Source: Hydractinia symbiolongicarpus (Eukaryota > Cnidaria > Hydrozoa > Anthoathecata > Hydractiniidae). From it: a stretch of DNA of 64,000 nucleotides. The position numbers were made by a program, and so were the translations under genes. The notes below the pieces were generated by a model. It was not told the DNA's origin. It made no database searches and was given only the letters and a program-made list of their open reading frames with translations. Within the stretch, counting starts at the first letter, position 1. The number at the start of each line of letters is the position of its first letter. Below, piece by piece: positions 29,437 to 41,004 of this stretch. The stretch is taken from the NCBI RefSeq assembly GCF_029227915.1, contig NC_079877.1:30095851-30159850 (forward strand), written 5' to 3'.

Positions 29437-29821
29437 TTTAATCATACATGTCTGAAAAGTACGTCGGATAAAAGTTTTTATTTCCCCTTAACTATTTTGC
29501 CTAGAAAAATGCGCGAACGTTTAAAAAGGATGTATCACAAGTTTCGCTTGCATGCAGGACAGGATCGCTAAAACTGCTTGACTGTGCAGGTAATTCCGCC
29601 CACAATCAGGCAAAACTCTCTTAATTGATGAAAAGTCACAGAACGAATGCACTTGCATTGGAATGTGCAGAGCTGGTTGGGTCTCAACGTATTATTTTTC
29701 GTCACTTACTTATTTGAATTTTTCATATATTTCGGTCATGTTTACATGTCATCTAGTGCTAAAATACGCGTAAATACTATTTTCTCTGCACGCTCGTCGA
29801 CATTATGTATTTGAAAAACCA

Positions 29822-29903
29822 GGCAGGATGGCCGAGCGGTCTAAGGCGCTGGTTTAAGGCACCAGTCACTTCGGTTGCGCGAGTTTGAATCTCGCTCCTG
29901 TCA
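29822..29903 (+). tRNA. tRNA-Leu-AAG: tRNA-Leu (AAG), U20 slot B
   Basis: nt 65 C to T changes the invariant T-loop C (TTTGAAT) that also belongs to the B box; nt 55 G to T in the variable stem. Confidence 0.75.
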
Positions 29904-30414
29904 TCTTATATCGCATGTCCGGAAATGTCCTCGGACAGAGGATATTGATTGCGCTTAAAAACTTCGTCCCCAGAAAGACACAAATTTTAAAAAAGTATAA
30001 TTAACAAGTCTTTGTCGCATTGGGGAAAAGTGTCACTTGTACCACTTGATTTTGCGGAAAATTTCGTTTATTTTACGAAACAGAGATCTAAAGCGTTTAA
30101 ACGACAGGAGATTTGGATTTACAGCTTGTTAAGAGCGATAGTCCGAATGAAACGTTCTTACAGTCATGTTCAACATTTTTCTTGATAATTGCATAATTCT
30201 TAACATTTTACTCACAAGAGTATAATTTTTCGGCGTTTCATTATTGTACCCACGCAATGTGAACTTGTCAAAGTTTACTTGTCAAGGGACAGACTTAGGA
30301 CTTCGGATCTTAGGTTAATTGGTTAGAGCAAAAACCTTCCTGCTAATGTCAGAATAAGCCATTTTTGGTTTAATTGAACTTTTTTGGGACGGGGATTTTA
30401 TATCTTAAAAATAA

Positions 30415-30496
30415 GGCAGGATGGCCGAGCGGTCTAAGGCGCTGATTTTAGGCACCAGTCACTTCGGTGGCGCGAGTTCGAATCTCGCTCCTGTCA
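30415..30496 (+). tRNA. tRNA-Leu-TAG: tRNA-Leu (TAG), U21 slot A, stem mismatch
   Basis: nt 31 G to A as in U20; U20 and U21 are tandem duplicates. Confidence 0.8.
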
Positions 30497-30881
30497 ACTA
30501 ATCATACATGTCTGAAAAGTACGTCGGATAAAAGTTTTTATTTCCCCTTAACTATTTTGCCTAGAAAAATGCGCGAACGTTTAAAAAGGATGTATCACAA
30601 GTTTCGCTTGCATGCAGGACAGGATCGCTAAAACTGCTTGACTGTGCAGGTAATTCCGCCCACAATCAGGCAAAACTCTCTTAATTGATGAAAAGTCACA
30701 GGACGAATGCACTTGCATTGGAATGTGCAGAGCTGGTTGGGTCTCAACGTATTATTTTTCGTCACTTACTTATTTGAATTTTTCATATATTTCGGTCATG
30801 TTTACATGTCATCTAGTGCTAAAATACGCGTAAATACTATTTTCTCTGCACGCTCGTCGACATTATGTATTTGAAAAACCA

Positions 30882-30963
30882 GGCAGGATGGCCGAGCGGT
30901 CTAAGGCGCTGGTTTAAGGCACCAGTCACTTCGGTTGCGCGAGTTTGAATCTCGCTCCTGTCA
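30882..30963 (+). tRNA. tRNA-Leu-AAG: tRNA-Leu (AAG), U21 slot B
   Basis: nt 55 G to T and nt 65 C to T, same as U20 slot B. Confidence 0.75.
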
Positions 30964-31473
30964 TCTTATATCGCATGTCCGGAAATGTCCTCGGACAGAG
31001 GATATTGATTGCGCTTAAAAACTTCGTCCCCAGAAAGACACAAATTTTAAAAAAGTATAATTAACAAGTCTTCGTCGCATTGGGGAAAAATGGCACTTGT
31101 ACCACTTGATTTTGCGGAGCATTTCGTTTATTTTACGAAACAGAGATCTAAAGCGTTTAAACGACAGGAGATTTGGATTTACAGCTTGTTAAGAGCGATT
31201 GTCCGAATGAAACGGTTTTACAGTCATGTTCAAAATTTTTCTTGATAATTGCATAATTTTTAACATTTTACTCACAAGAGTATAATTTTCGGCGTTTCAT
31301 TATTGTACCAACGCAATGTGAACTTGTCAAAGTTTACTTGTCAAGGGACAAACTTAGGACTTCGGATCTTAGGTTAATTGGTTAGAGCAAAAACCTTCCT
31401 GCTAATGTCAGAATAAGCCATTTTTGGTTTACTTGAACTTTTTTGGGACGGGGATTTTATATCTTAAAAAGAA

Positions 31474-31555
31474 GGCAGGATGGCCGAGCGGTATAAGGCG
31501 CTAGGTTTAGGCACCATTTACTTCGGTGGCGCGAGTTCGAATCTCGCTCCTGTCA
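31474..31555 (+). tRNA. tRNA-Leu-TAG: tRNA-Leu (TAG)-like chimera, U22
   Basis: Slot-A leader but slot-B trailer (TCTTATATCGC), so the exchange lies within the gene and half a unit is lost. The stem CTAGG against ACCAT has three mismatches; the loop still reads TAG. Probably non-functional. Confidence 0.6.
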
Positions 31556-32067
31556 TCTTATATCGCATGACCGGAAATGTCCTCGGACAGAGAATATTAA
31601 TTACGCTTAAAAACTTCGTCCCCAGACAGACGCAATTTTTAGAAAAAGTATAATTAACAAGTCGTTGTCGCATTGGGAAAAAATGTCACTTGTGCCACTT
31701 GATTTTGCGGAACATTTCGTTTATTTTTCGGAACAGAGATCTAAAGCCGTTAAACAACAGGAGAATTGGATTAACAGCTTGTTAAGAGCGATAGTCCGAA
31801 TGAAACGGTCTTACAGTCATGTTCAACATTTTTCTTGATAATTGCATAAGTTTTTAACATTTAACCCACAAGAGTATAATTTTCGGCGTTTCATTATTGT
31901 ACCCACGCAATGTGAACTTGTCAAAGCTTACTTGTCAAGGGACAGACTTAGGACTTCGGATCTTAGGTTAATTGGTTAGAGCAAAAACCTTCCTGCTAAT
32001 GTCAGAATAAGCCATTTTTGGTTTAATTGAACTTTTTTGGGACGGGGATTTTATATCTTAAAAAGAA

Positions 32068-32149
32068 GGCAGGATGGCCGAGCGGTCTAAGGCGCTGGTT
32101 TTAGGCACCAGTCACTTCGGTGGCGCGAGTTCGAATCTCGCTCCTGTCA
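32068..32149 (+). tRNA. tRNA-Leu-TAG: tRNA-Leu (TAG), U23 slot A
   Basis: Slot-A consensus; flank matches U13 (CTGGAAAGTACG, GTTTCTATTTCC). Confidence 0.95.
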
Positions 32150-32534
32150 ACTAATCATACATGTCTGGAAAGTACGTCGGACAAACGTTTCTATTTCCGC
32201 TTAACTATTTTGCCTAGAAAAATCCGCGAACGTTTAAAAATGATGTATCACAAGTTTCGCTTGCATGCAGGACGGGATCGCTAAAACTGCTTGACTGTGC
32301 AGGTATTTCCGCCCACAATCAGGCAAAACTCTCTAAATAGATAAAAAGTCACGGGACGAATACACTTGCAATGGAATGTGCAGAGCTAGTTGGGTATCAA
32401 CGTATTATTTTGCGTCACTTACTTATTTGAACTTTTCATACATTTCGGTCATGTTTACATGTCATCTAGTGCTTAAGTACGCGTAAATACTATTTTCTCT
32501 GCACGCTCGTCGACATTATGTATTTGAATAACCG

Positions 32535-32615
32535 GGCAGGATGGCCGAGCGGTCTAAGCGCTGGTTTAAGGCACCAGTCACTTCGGTGGCGCGAGTTCGA
32601 ATCTCGCTCCTGTCA
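32535..32615 (+). tRNA. tRNA-Leu-AAG: tRNA-Leu (AAG), U23 slot B, 81-nt form
   Basis: One D-arm G missing; no T4 in the trailer. Confidence 0.82.
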
Positions 32616-33125
32616 TCTTATATCGCATGACCGGAAATGTCCTCGGACAGAGAATATTGATTACGCTTAAAAACTTCGTCCCCAGAACGACGCAAATTTA
32701 AAAAAAGTATAATCAACAAGTCTTTGTCGCATTGGGGAAAAGTGTCACTTGTACCACTTGATTTTGCGGAAAATTTCGTTTATTTTACGAAACAGAGATC
32801 TAAAGCGTTTAAACGACAGGAGATTTGGATTTACAGCTTGTTAAGAGCGATAGTCCGAATGAAACGTTCTTACAGTCATGTTCAACATTTTTCTTGATAA
32901 TTGCATAATTTTTAACATTTTACTCACAAGAGTATAATTTTCGGCGTTTCATTATTGTACCCACGCAATGTGAACTTGTCAAAGTTTACTTGTCAAGGGA
33001 CAGACTTAGGACTTCGGATCTTAGGTTAATTGGTTAGAGCAAAAACCTTCCTGCTAATGTCAGAATAAGCCATTTTTGGTTTAATTGAACTTTTTTGGGA
33101 CGGGGATTTTATATCTTAAAAATAA

Positions 33126-33207
33126 GGCAGGATGGCCGAGCGGTCTAAGGCGCTGGTTTTAGGCACCAGTCACTTCGGTGGCGCGAGTTCGAATCTCGCT
33201 CCTGTCA
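33126..33207 (+). tRNA. tRNA-Leu-TAG: tRNA-Leu (TAG), U24 slot A
   Basis: Slot-A consensus. Confidence 0.95.
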
Positions 33208-33592
33208 ACTAATCATACATGTCTGAAAAGTACGTCGGATAAAAGTTTTTATTTCCCCTTAACTATTTTGCCTAGAAAAATGCGCGAACGTTTAAAAAGG
33301 ATGTATCACAAGTTTCGCTTGCATGCAGGACGGGATCGCTAAAACTGCTTGACTGTGCAGGTATTTCCGCCCACAATCAGGCAAAACTCTCTAAATAGAT
33401 AAAAAGTCACGGGACGAATACACTTGCAATGGAATGTGCAGAGCTGGGTGGGTATCAACGTATTATTTTGCGTCACTTACTTATTTGAATTTTTCATACA
33501 TTTCTGTCATTTTTGCATGTCATCTGGTGCTTAAATACGCGTAAATACTATTCTCTCTGCACGCTCGTCGACATTATGTATTTGAAAAACCG

Positions 33593-33674
33593 GGCAGGAT
33601 GGCCGAGCGGTCTAAGGCGCTGGTTTAAGGCACCAGTCACTTCGGTGGCGCGAGTTCGAATCTCGCTCCTGTCA
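33593..33674 (+). tRNA. tRNA-Leu-AAG: tRNA-Leu (AAG), U24 slot B
   Basis: Consensus gene with TTTT trailer. Confidence 0.95.
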
Positions 33675-34184
33675 TCTTTTATCGCATGACCGGAAATGTC
33701 CTCGGACAGAGAATATTGATTACGCTTAAAAACTTCGTCCCCAGAAAGACGCAAATTTAAAAAAAGTATAATCAACAAGTCTTTGTCGCATTGGGGAAAA
33801 GTGTCACTTGTACCACTTGATTTTGCGGAAAATTTCGTTTATTTTTTAAAACAGAGATCTAAAGCGTTTAAACGACAGGAGATTTGGATTTACAGCTTGT
33901 TAAGAGCGATAGTCCGAATAAAACGTTCTTACAGTCATGTTCAACATTTTTCTTGATAATTGCTTAATTTTTAACATTTAACCCACAAGAGTATAATTTT
34001 CGGTGTTTCATTATTGTACCCACGCAATGTGAACTTGTCAAAGCTTACTTGTCAAGGGACAGACTTAGGACTTCGGATCTTAGGTTAATTGGTTAGAGCA
34101 AAAACCTACCTGCTAATGTCAGAATAAGCCATTTTTGGTTTAATTGAACTTTTTTGGGACGGGGATTTTATATCTTAAAAAGAA

Positions 34185-34266
34185 GGCAGGATGGCCGAGC
34201 GGTATAAGGCACTGGTTTTAGGCACCAGTCACTTCGGTGTCGCGAGTTCGAATCTCGCTCCTGTCA
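34185..34266 (+). tRNA. tRNA-Leu-TAG: tRNA-Leu (TAG), U25 slot A
   Basis: nt 20 C to A, nt 27 G to A, nt 56 G to T, as in U8. Confidence 0.9.
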
Positions 34267-34651
34267 ACTAATCATACATGTCTGAAAAGTACGTCGGACA
34301 AACGTTTTTATTTCCGCTTAACTATTTTGCCTAGAAAAATCCGCCAACGTTTAAAAAGGATGTATCACAAGTTTCGCTTGCATGCAGGACGGGATTGCTA
34401 AAACTGCTTGACTGTGCAGGTATTTCCGCCCACAATCAGGCAAAACTCTCTAAAATGATAAAAAGTCACGGGACGAATACACTTGCAATGGAATGTGCAG
34501 AGCTGGTTGGGTATCAACGTATTATTTTGCGTCACTTACTTATTTGAATTTTTCATACATTTCTGTCATTTTTGCATGTCATCTAGTGCTTAAATACGCG
34601 TAAATACTATTTTCTCTGCACGCTCGTCGACATTATGTATTTGAAAAACCG

Positions 34652-34732
34652 GGCAGGATGGCCGAGCGGTCTAAGCGCTGGTTTAAGGCACCAGTCACTT
34701 CGGTGGCGCGAGTTCGAATCTCGCTCCTGTCA
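34652..34732 (+). tRNA. tRNA-Leu-AAG: tRNA-Leu (AAG), U25 slot B, 81-nt form
   Basis: One D-arm G missing; no T4 in the trailer. Confidence 0.82.
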
Positions 34733-35243
34733 TCTTATATCGCATGACCGGAAATGTCCTCGGACAGAGAATATTGTTTACGCTTAAAAACTTCGTCCCC
34801 AGAAAGACGCAAATTTTAGAAAAAGTAAAATTAACAAGTTTTTGTCGCATTTGGGAAAAATATCACTTGTACCACTTGATTTGGCGGCAAATTTTGTTTA
34901 TTTTTCGAAACAGAGATCTAAAGCGTTTAAACGACAGGAGATTTGGATTTACAGCTTGTTAAGAGCGATAGTCCGAATGAAACGGTCTTACAGTCATGTT
35001 CAACATTTTTTTTGATAATTGCATAATTTTTACCATTTTACTCACAAGAGTATAATTTTCAGCGTTTCATTATTGTACCCACGCAATGTGAACTTGTCAA
35101 AGCTTACTTGTCAAGGGACAGACTTAGGACTTCGGATCTTAGGTTAATTGGTTAGAGCAAAAACCTTCCTGCTAATGTCAGAATAAGCCATTTTTGGTTT
35201 AATTGAACTTTTTTGGGACGGGGATTTTATATCTTAAAAATAA

Positions 35244-35325
35244 GGCAGGATGGCCGAGCGGTCTAAGGCGCTGGTTTTAGGCACCAGTCACTTCGGTGGC
35301 GCAAGTTCGAATCTCGCTCCTGTCA
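35244..35325 (+). tRNA. tRNA-Leu-TAG: tRNA-Leu (TAG), U26 slot A
   Basis: nt 60 G to A leaves an A-C mismatch in the T stem. Confidence 0.82.
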
Positions 35326-35710
35326 ACTAATCATACATGTCTGGAAAGTACGTCGGACAAACGTTTTTATTTCCGCTTAACTATTTTGCCTAGAAAAATC
35401 CGCGAACGTTTAAAAAGGATGTATCACAAGTTTTGCTTGCATGCAGGACGGGATCGCTAAAACTGCTTGACTGTGCAGGTATTTCCGCCCACAATCAGGC
35501 AAAACTCTCTAAATAGATAAAAAGGCACGGGACGAATACACTTGCAATGGAATGTGCAGAGCAGGTTGGGTATCAACGTATTATTTTGCGTCACTTACTT
35601 ATTTGAATTTTTCGTCCATTTCTGTCATTTTTGCATGTCATCTAGTGCTTAAATACGCGTAAATACTATTCTCTCTGCATGCTCGTCGACATTATGTATT
35701 TCAAAAACCG

Positions 35711-35792
35711 GGCAGGATGGCCGAGCGGTCTAAGGCGCTGGTTTAAGGCACCAGTCACTTCAGTTGCGCGAGTTCGAATCTCGCTCCTGTCA
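35711..35792 (+). tRNA. tRNA-Leu-AAG: tRNA-Leu (AAG), reciprocal chimera between slots B and A
   Basis: Slot-B leader but slot-A trailer (ACTAATCATACATG): the reciprocal of U22, adding half a unit. nt 52 G to A and nt 55 G to T in the variable arm; main stems intact. Confidence 0.87.
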
Positions 35793-36177
35793 ACTAATCA
35801 TACATGTCTGGAAAGTACGTCGGACAAACGTTTTTATTTCCGCTTAACTATTTTGCCTAGAAAAATCCGCGAACGTTTAAAAAGGATGTATCACAAGTTT
35901 CGCTTGCATGCAGGACGGGATCGCTAAAACTGCTTGACTGTGCAGGTATTTCCGCCCACAATCAGGCGAAACTCTCTAAATAGATAAAAAGGCACGGGAC
36001 GAATACACTTGCAATAAAATGTGCAGAGCAGGTTGGGTATCAACGTATTATTTTGCGTCACTTACTTATTTGAATTTTTCGTCCATTTCTGTCATTTTTG
36101 CATGTCATCTAGTGCTTAAATACGCGTAAATACTATTCTCTCTGCACGCTCGTCGACATTATGTATTTCAAAAACCG

Positions 36178-36259
36178 GGCAGGATGGCCGAGCGGTCTAA
36201 GGCGCTGGTTTAAGGCACCAGTCACTTCGGTGGCGCGAGTTCGAATCTCGCTCCTGTCA
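36178..36259 (+). tRNA. tRNA-Leu-AAG: tRNA-Leu (AAG), slot B after the half-unit insertion
   Basis: Consensus gene with TTTT trailer, 467 bp after the chimera. Confidence 0.95.
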
Positions 36260-36769
36260 TCTTTTATCGCATGACCGGAAATGTCCTCGGACAGAGAATA
36301 TTGATTACGCTTAAAAACTTCGTCCCCAGAAAGACGCAAATTTAAAAAAAGTATAATCAACAAGTCTTTGTCGCATTGGGGAAAAGTGTCACTTGTACCA
36401 CTTGATTTTACGGAAAATTTCGTTTATTTTTTAAAACAGAGATCTAAAGCGTTTAAACGACAGGAGATTTGGATTTACAGCTTGTTAAGAGCGATAGTCC
36501 GAATAAAACGTTCTTACAGTCATGTTCAACATTTTTCTTGATAATTGCTTAATTTTTAACATTTAACCCACAAGAGTATAATTTTCGGTGTTTCATTATT
36601 GTACCCACGCAATGTGAACTTGTCAAAGCTTACTTGTCAAGGGACAGACTTAGGACTTCGGATCTTAGGTTAATTGGTTAGAGCAAAAACCTACCTGCTA
36701 ATGTCAGAATAAGCCATTTTTGGTTTAATTGAACTTTTTTGGGACGGGGATTTTATATCTTAAAAAGAA

Positions 36770-36851
36770 GGCAGGATGGCCGAGCGGTATAAGGCACTGG
36801 TTTTAGGCACCAGTCACTTCGGTGTGGCGAGTTCGAATCTCGCTCCTGTCA
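36770..36851 (+). tRNA. tRNA-Leu-TAG: tRNA-Leu (TAG), U27 slot A
   Basis: Variant of U10/U16/U17 (nt 20, 27, 56-57). Confidence 0.88.
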
Positions 36852-37236
36852 ACTAATCATACATGTCTGAAAAGTACGTAGGACAAACGTTTTTATTTCC
36901 GCTTAACTATTTTGCCTAGAAAAATCCGCGAACGTTTAAAAAGGATGTATCACAAGTTTCGCTTGCATGCAGGACGGGATCGCTAAAACTGCTTGATTGT
37001 GCAGGTATTTCCGCCCACAATCAGGCAAAACTCTCTAAAATGATAAAAAGTCACGGGACGAATACACTTGCAATGGAATGTGCAGAGCTGGTTGGGTATC
37101 AACGTATTATTTTGCGTCACTTACTTATTTGAATTTTTCATATATTTCTGTCATTTTTGCATGTCATCTAGTGCTTAAATACGCGTAAATACAATTTTCT
37201 CTGCACGCTCGTCGACATTATGTATTTGAAAAACCG

Positions 37237-37317
37237 GGCAGGATGGCCGAGCGGTCTAAGCGCTGGTTTAAGGCACCAGTCACTTCGGTGGCGCGAGTTC
37301 GAATCTCGCTCCTGTCA
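37237..37317 (+). tRNA. tRNA-Leu-AAG: tRNA-Leu (AAG), U27 slot B, 81-nt form
   Basis: One D-arm G missing; TTTT trailer. Confidence 0.82.
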
Positions 37318-37828
37318 TCTTTTATCGCATGACCGGAAATGTCCTCGGACAGAGAATATTGTTTACGCTTAAATACTTCGTCCCCAGAAAGACGCAAATT
37401 TTAGAAAAAGTAAAATTAACAAGTCTTTGTCGCATTTGGGAAAAATATCACTTGTACCACTTGATTTGGCGGCAAATTTTGTTTATTTTTCGAAACAGAG
37501 ATCTAAAGCGTTTAAACGACAGGAGATTTGGATTTACAGCTTGTTAAGAGCGATAGTCCGAATGAAACGGTCTTACAGTCATGTTCAACATTTTTCTTGA
37601 TAATTGCATAATTTTTACCATTTTACTCACAAGAGTATAATTTTCAGCGTTTCATTATTGTACCCACGCAATGTGAACTTGTCAAAGTTTACTTGTAAAG
37701 GGACAGACTTAGGACTTCGGATCTTAGGTTAATTGGTTAGAGCAAAAACCTTCCTGCTAATGTCAGAATAAGCCATTTTTGGTTTACTTGAACTTTTTTG
37801 GGACGGGGATTTTATATCTTAAAAAGAA

Positions 37829-37910
37829 GGAAAGATGGCCGAGCGGTATAAGGCGCTGGTTTTAGGCACCAGTCACTTCGGTGTCGCGAGTTCGAATCTC
37901 GCTCCGGTCA
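37829..37910 (+). tRNA. tRNA-Leu-TAG: tRNA-Leu (TAG), U28 slot A, degenerate acceptor
   Basis: nt 3 C to A, nt 5 G to A and nt 78 T to G disrupt three successive acceptor pairs. Likely a pseudo-tRNA, one step further decayed than U18. Confidence 0.55.
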
Positions 37911-38295
37911 ACTAATCATACATGTCTGAAAAGTACGTCGGACAAACGTTTTTATTTCCGCTTAACTATTTTGCCTAGAAAAATCCGCGAACGTTTAAAA
38001 AGGATGTATTACAAGGTTCGCTTGCATGCAGGACGGGATCGCTAAAACTGCTTGACTGTGCAGGTATTTCCGCCCACAATCAGGCAAAACTCTCTAAATA
38101 GATAAAAAGTCACGGGACGAATACACTTGCAATGGAATGTGCAGAGCTGGTTGGGTATCAACGTATTATTTTGCGTCACTTACTTATTTGAATTTTTCAT
38201 ACATTTCTGTCATTTTTGCATGTCATCTAGTGCTTAAATACGCGTAAATACTATTTTCTCTGCACGCTCGTCGACATTATGTAATTGAAAAACCG

Positions 38296-38377
38296 GGCAG
38301 GATGGCCGAGCGGTCTAAGGCGCTGGTGTCAGGCACCAGTCACTTCGGTGGCGCGAGTTCGAATCTCGCTCCTGTCA
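38296..38377 (+). tRNA. tRNA-Leu-CAG: tRNA-Leu (CAG), U28 slot B
   Basis: Loop GTCAGGC as in U18; stems intact; TTTT trailer. Confidence 0.9.
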
Positions 38378-38887
38378 TCTTTTATCGCATGACCGGAAAT
38401 GTCCTCGGACAGAGAATATTGATTACGCTTAAAAACGTCGTCCCCAGAAAGACGCAAATTTAAAAAAAGTATAATCAACAAGTCTTTGTCGCATTGGGGA
38501 AAAGTGTCACTTGTACCACTTGATTTTGCGGAAAATTTCGTTTATTTTTTAAAACAGAGATCTAAAGCGCTTAAACGACAGGAGATTTGGATTTACAGCT
38601 TGTTAAGAGCGATATTCCGAATGAAACGTTCTTACAGTCATGTTCAACATTTTTCTTGATAATTGCTTAATTTTTAACATTTAACCCACAAGAGTATAAT
38701 TTTCGGCGTTTCATTATTGTACCCACGCAATGTGAACTTGTCAAAGCTTACTTGTCAAGGGACAGACTTAGGACTTCGGATCTTAGGTTAATTGGTTAGA
38801 GCAAAAACCTTCCTGCTAATGTCAGAATAAGCCATTTTTGGTTTAATTGAACTTTTTTGGGACGGGGATTTTATATCTTAAAAATAA

Positions 38888-38969
38888 GGCAGGATGGCCG
38901 AGCGGTCTAAGGCGCTGGTTTTAGGCACCAGTCACTTCGGTGGCGCGAGTTCGAATCTCGCTCCTGTCA
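38888..38969 (+). tRNA. tRNA-Leu-TAG: tRNA-Leu (TAG), U29 slot A
   Basis: Slot-A consensus. Confidence 0.95.
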
Positions 38970-39354
38970 ACTAATCATACATGTCTGGAAAGTACGTCGG
39001 ACAAACGTTTTTATTTCTGCTTAACTATTTTGCCTAGAAAAATCCGCGAACGTTTAAAAAGGATGTATCACAAGTTTCGCTTGCATGCAGGACGGGATCG
39101 CTAAAACTGCTTGACTGTGCAGGTATTTCCGCCCACAATCAGGCAAAACTCTCTAAATAGATAAAAAGTAACGGGACGAATACACTTGCAATGGAATGTG
39201 CAGAGCTGGTTTGGTATCAACGTATTATTTTGCGTCACTTACTTATTTGAACTTTTCATACATTTCGGTCATGTTTACATGTCATCTAGTGCTTAAATAC
39301 GCGTAAATACTATTTTTTCTGCACGCTCGTCGACATTATGTATTTGAAAAACAG

Positions 39355-39435
39355 GGCAGGATGGCCGAGTGGTCTAAGTGCTGGTTTAAGGCACCAGTCA
39401 CTTCGGTGGCGCGAGTTCGAATCTCGCTCCTGTCA
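39355..39435 (+). tRNA. tRNA-Leu-AAG: tRNA-Leu (AAG), U29 slot B, 81-nt form
   Basis: D-arm G missing, nt 16 C to T, and a further C to T in the D arm (AAGTGCTGG). Confidence 0.76.
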
Positions 39436-39945
39436 TCTTATATCGCATGACCGGAAATGTCCTCGGACAGAGAATATTGATTACGCTTAAAAACTTCGTC
39501 CCCAGAACGACGCAAATTTAAAAAAAGTATAATCAACAAGTCTTTGTCGCATTGGGGAAAAGTGTCACTTGTACCACTTGATTTTGCGGAAAATTTCGTT
39601 TATTTTACGAAACAGAGATCTAAAGCGTTTAAACGACAGGAGATTTGGATTTACAGCTTGTTAAGAGCGATAGTCCGAATGAAACGTTCTTACAGTCATG
39701 TTCAACATTTTTCTTGATAATTGCATAATTCTTAACATTTTACTCACAAGAGTATAATTTTCGGCGTTTCATTATTGTACCCACGCAATGTGAACTTGTC
39801 AAAGTTTACTTGTCAAGGGACAGACTTAGGACTTCGGATCTTAGGTTAATTGGTTAGAGCAAAAACCTTCCTGCTAATGTCAGAATAAGCCATTTTTGGT
39901 TTAATTGAACTTTTTTGGGACGGGGATTTTATATCTTAAAAATAA

Positions 39946-40027
39946 GGCAGGATGGCCGAGCGGTCTAAGGCGCTGGTTTTAGGCACCAGTCACTTCGGTG
40001 GCGCGAGTTCGAATCTCGCTCCTGTCA
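39946..40027 (+). tRNA. tRNA-Leu-TAG: tRNA-Leu (TAG), U30 slot A
   Basis: Slot-A consensus; unlike its partners U20/U21 the anticodon stem is intact. Confidence 0.95.
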
Positions 40028-40412
40028 ACTAATCATACATGTCTGAAAAGTACGTCGGATAAAAGTTTTTATTTCCCCTTAACTATTTTGCCTAGAAAAA
40101 TGCGCGAACGTTTAAAAAGGATGTATCACAAGTTTCGCTTGCATGCAGGACAGGATCGCTAAAACTGCTTGACTGTGCAGGTAATTCCGCCCACAATCAG
40201 GCAAAACTCTCTTAATTGATGAAAAGTCACAGGACGAATGCACTTGCATTGGAATGTGCAGAGCTGGTTGGGTCTCAACGTATTATTTTTCGTCACTTAC
40301 TTATTTGAATTTTTCATACATTTCGGTCATGTTTACATGTCATCTAGTGCTAAAATACGCGTAAATACTATTTTCTCTGCACGCTCGTCGACATTATGTA
40401 TTTGAAAAACCA

Positions 40413-40494
40413 GGCAGGATGGCCGAGCGGTCTAAGGCGCTGGTTTAAGGCACCAGTCACTTCGGTTGCGCGAGTTTGAATCTCGCTCCTGTCA
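40413..40494 (+). tRNA. tRNA-Leu-AAG: tRNA-Leu (AAG), U30 slot B
   Basis: nt 55 G to T and nt 65 C to T (invariant T-loop base). Confidence 0.75.
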
Positions 40495-41004
40495 TCTTAT
40501 ATCGCATGTCCGGAAATGTCCTCGGACAGAGGATATTGATTGCGCTTAAAAACTTCGTCCCCAGAAAGACACAAATTTTAAAAAAGTATAATTAACAAGT
40601 CTTCGTCGCATTGGGGAAAAATGGCACTTGTACCACTTGATTTTGCGGAGCATTTCGTTTATTTTACGAAACAGAGATCTAAAGCGTTTAAACGACAGGA
40701 GATTTGGATTTACAGCTTGTTAAGAGCGATTGTCCGAATGAAACGGTTTTACAGTCATGTTCAAAATTTTTCTTGATAATTGCATAATTTTTAACATTTT
40801 ACTCACAAGAGTATAATTTTCGGCGTTTCATTATTGTACCAACGCAATGTGAACTTGTCAAAGTTTACTTGTCAAGGGACAAACTTAGGACTTCGGATCT
40901 TAGGTTAATTGGTTAGAGCAAAAACCTTCCTGCTAATGTCAGAATAAGCCATTTTTGGTTTACTTGAACTTTTTTGGGACGGGGATTTTATATCTTAAAA
41001 AGAA

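Larger units (their letters stand above)
26176..31555. repeat. Higher-order block, copy 1 (U17-U22)
   Basis: The ordered set of odd tRNA variants (GGAAGGA with TCCGGTC, CAG anticodon, C16T 81-nt gene, C65T gene, CTAGG half-unit chimera) recurs at 36770-41086. The offset is about 10,592 bp up to U20, then 9,531 bp, because copy 1 has one extra unit (U20 and U21 are duplicates). Confidence 0.85.
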
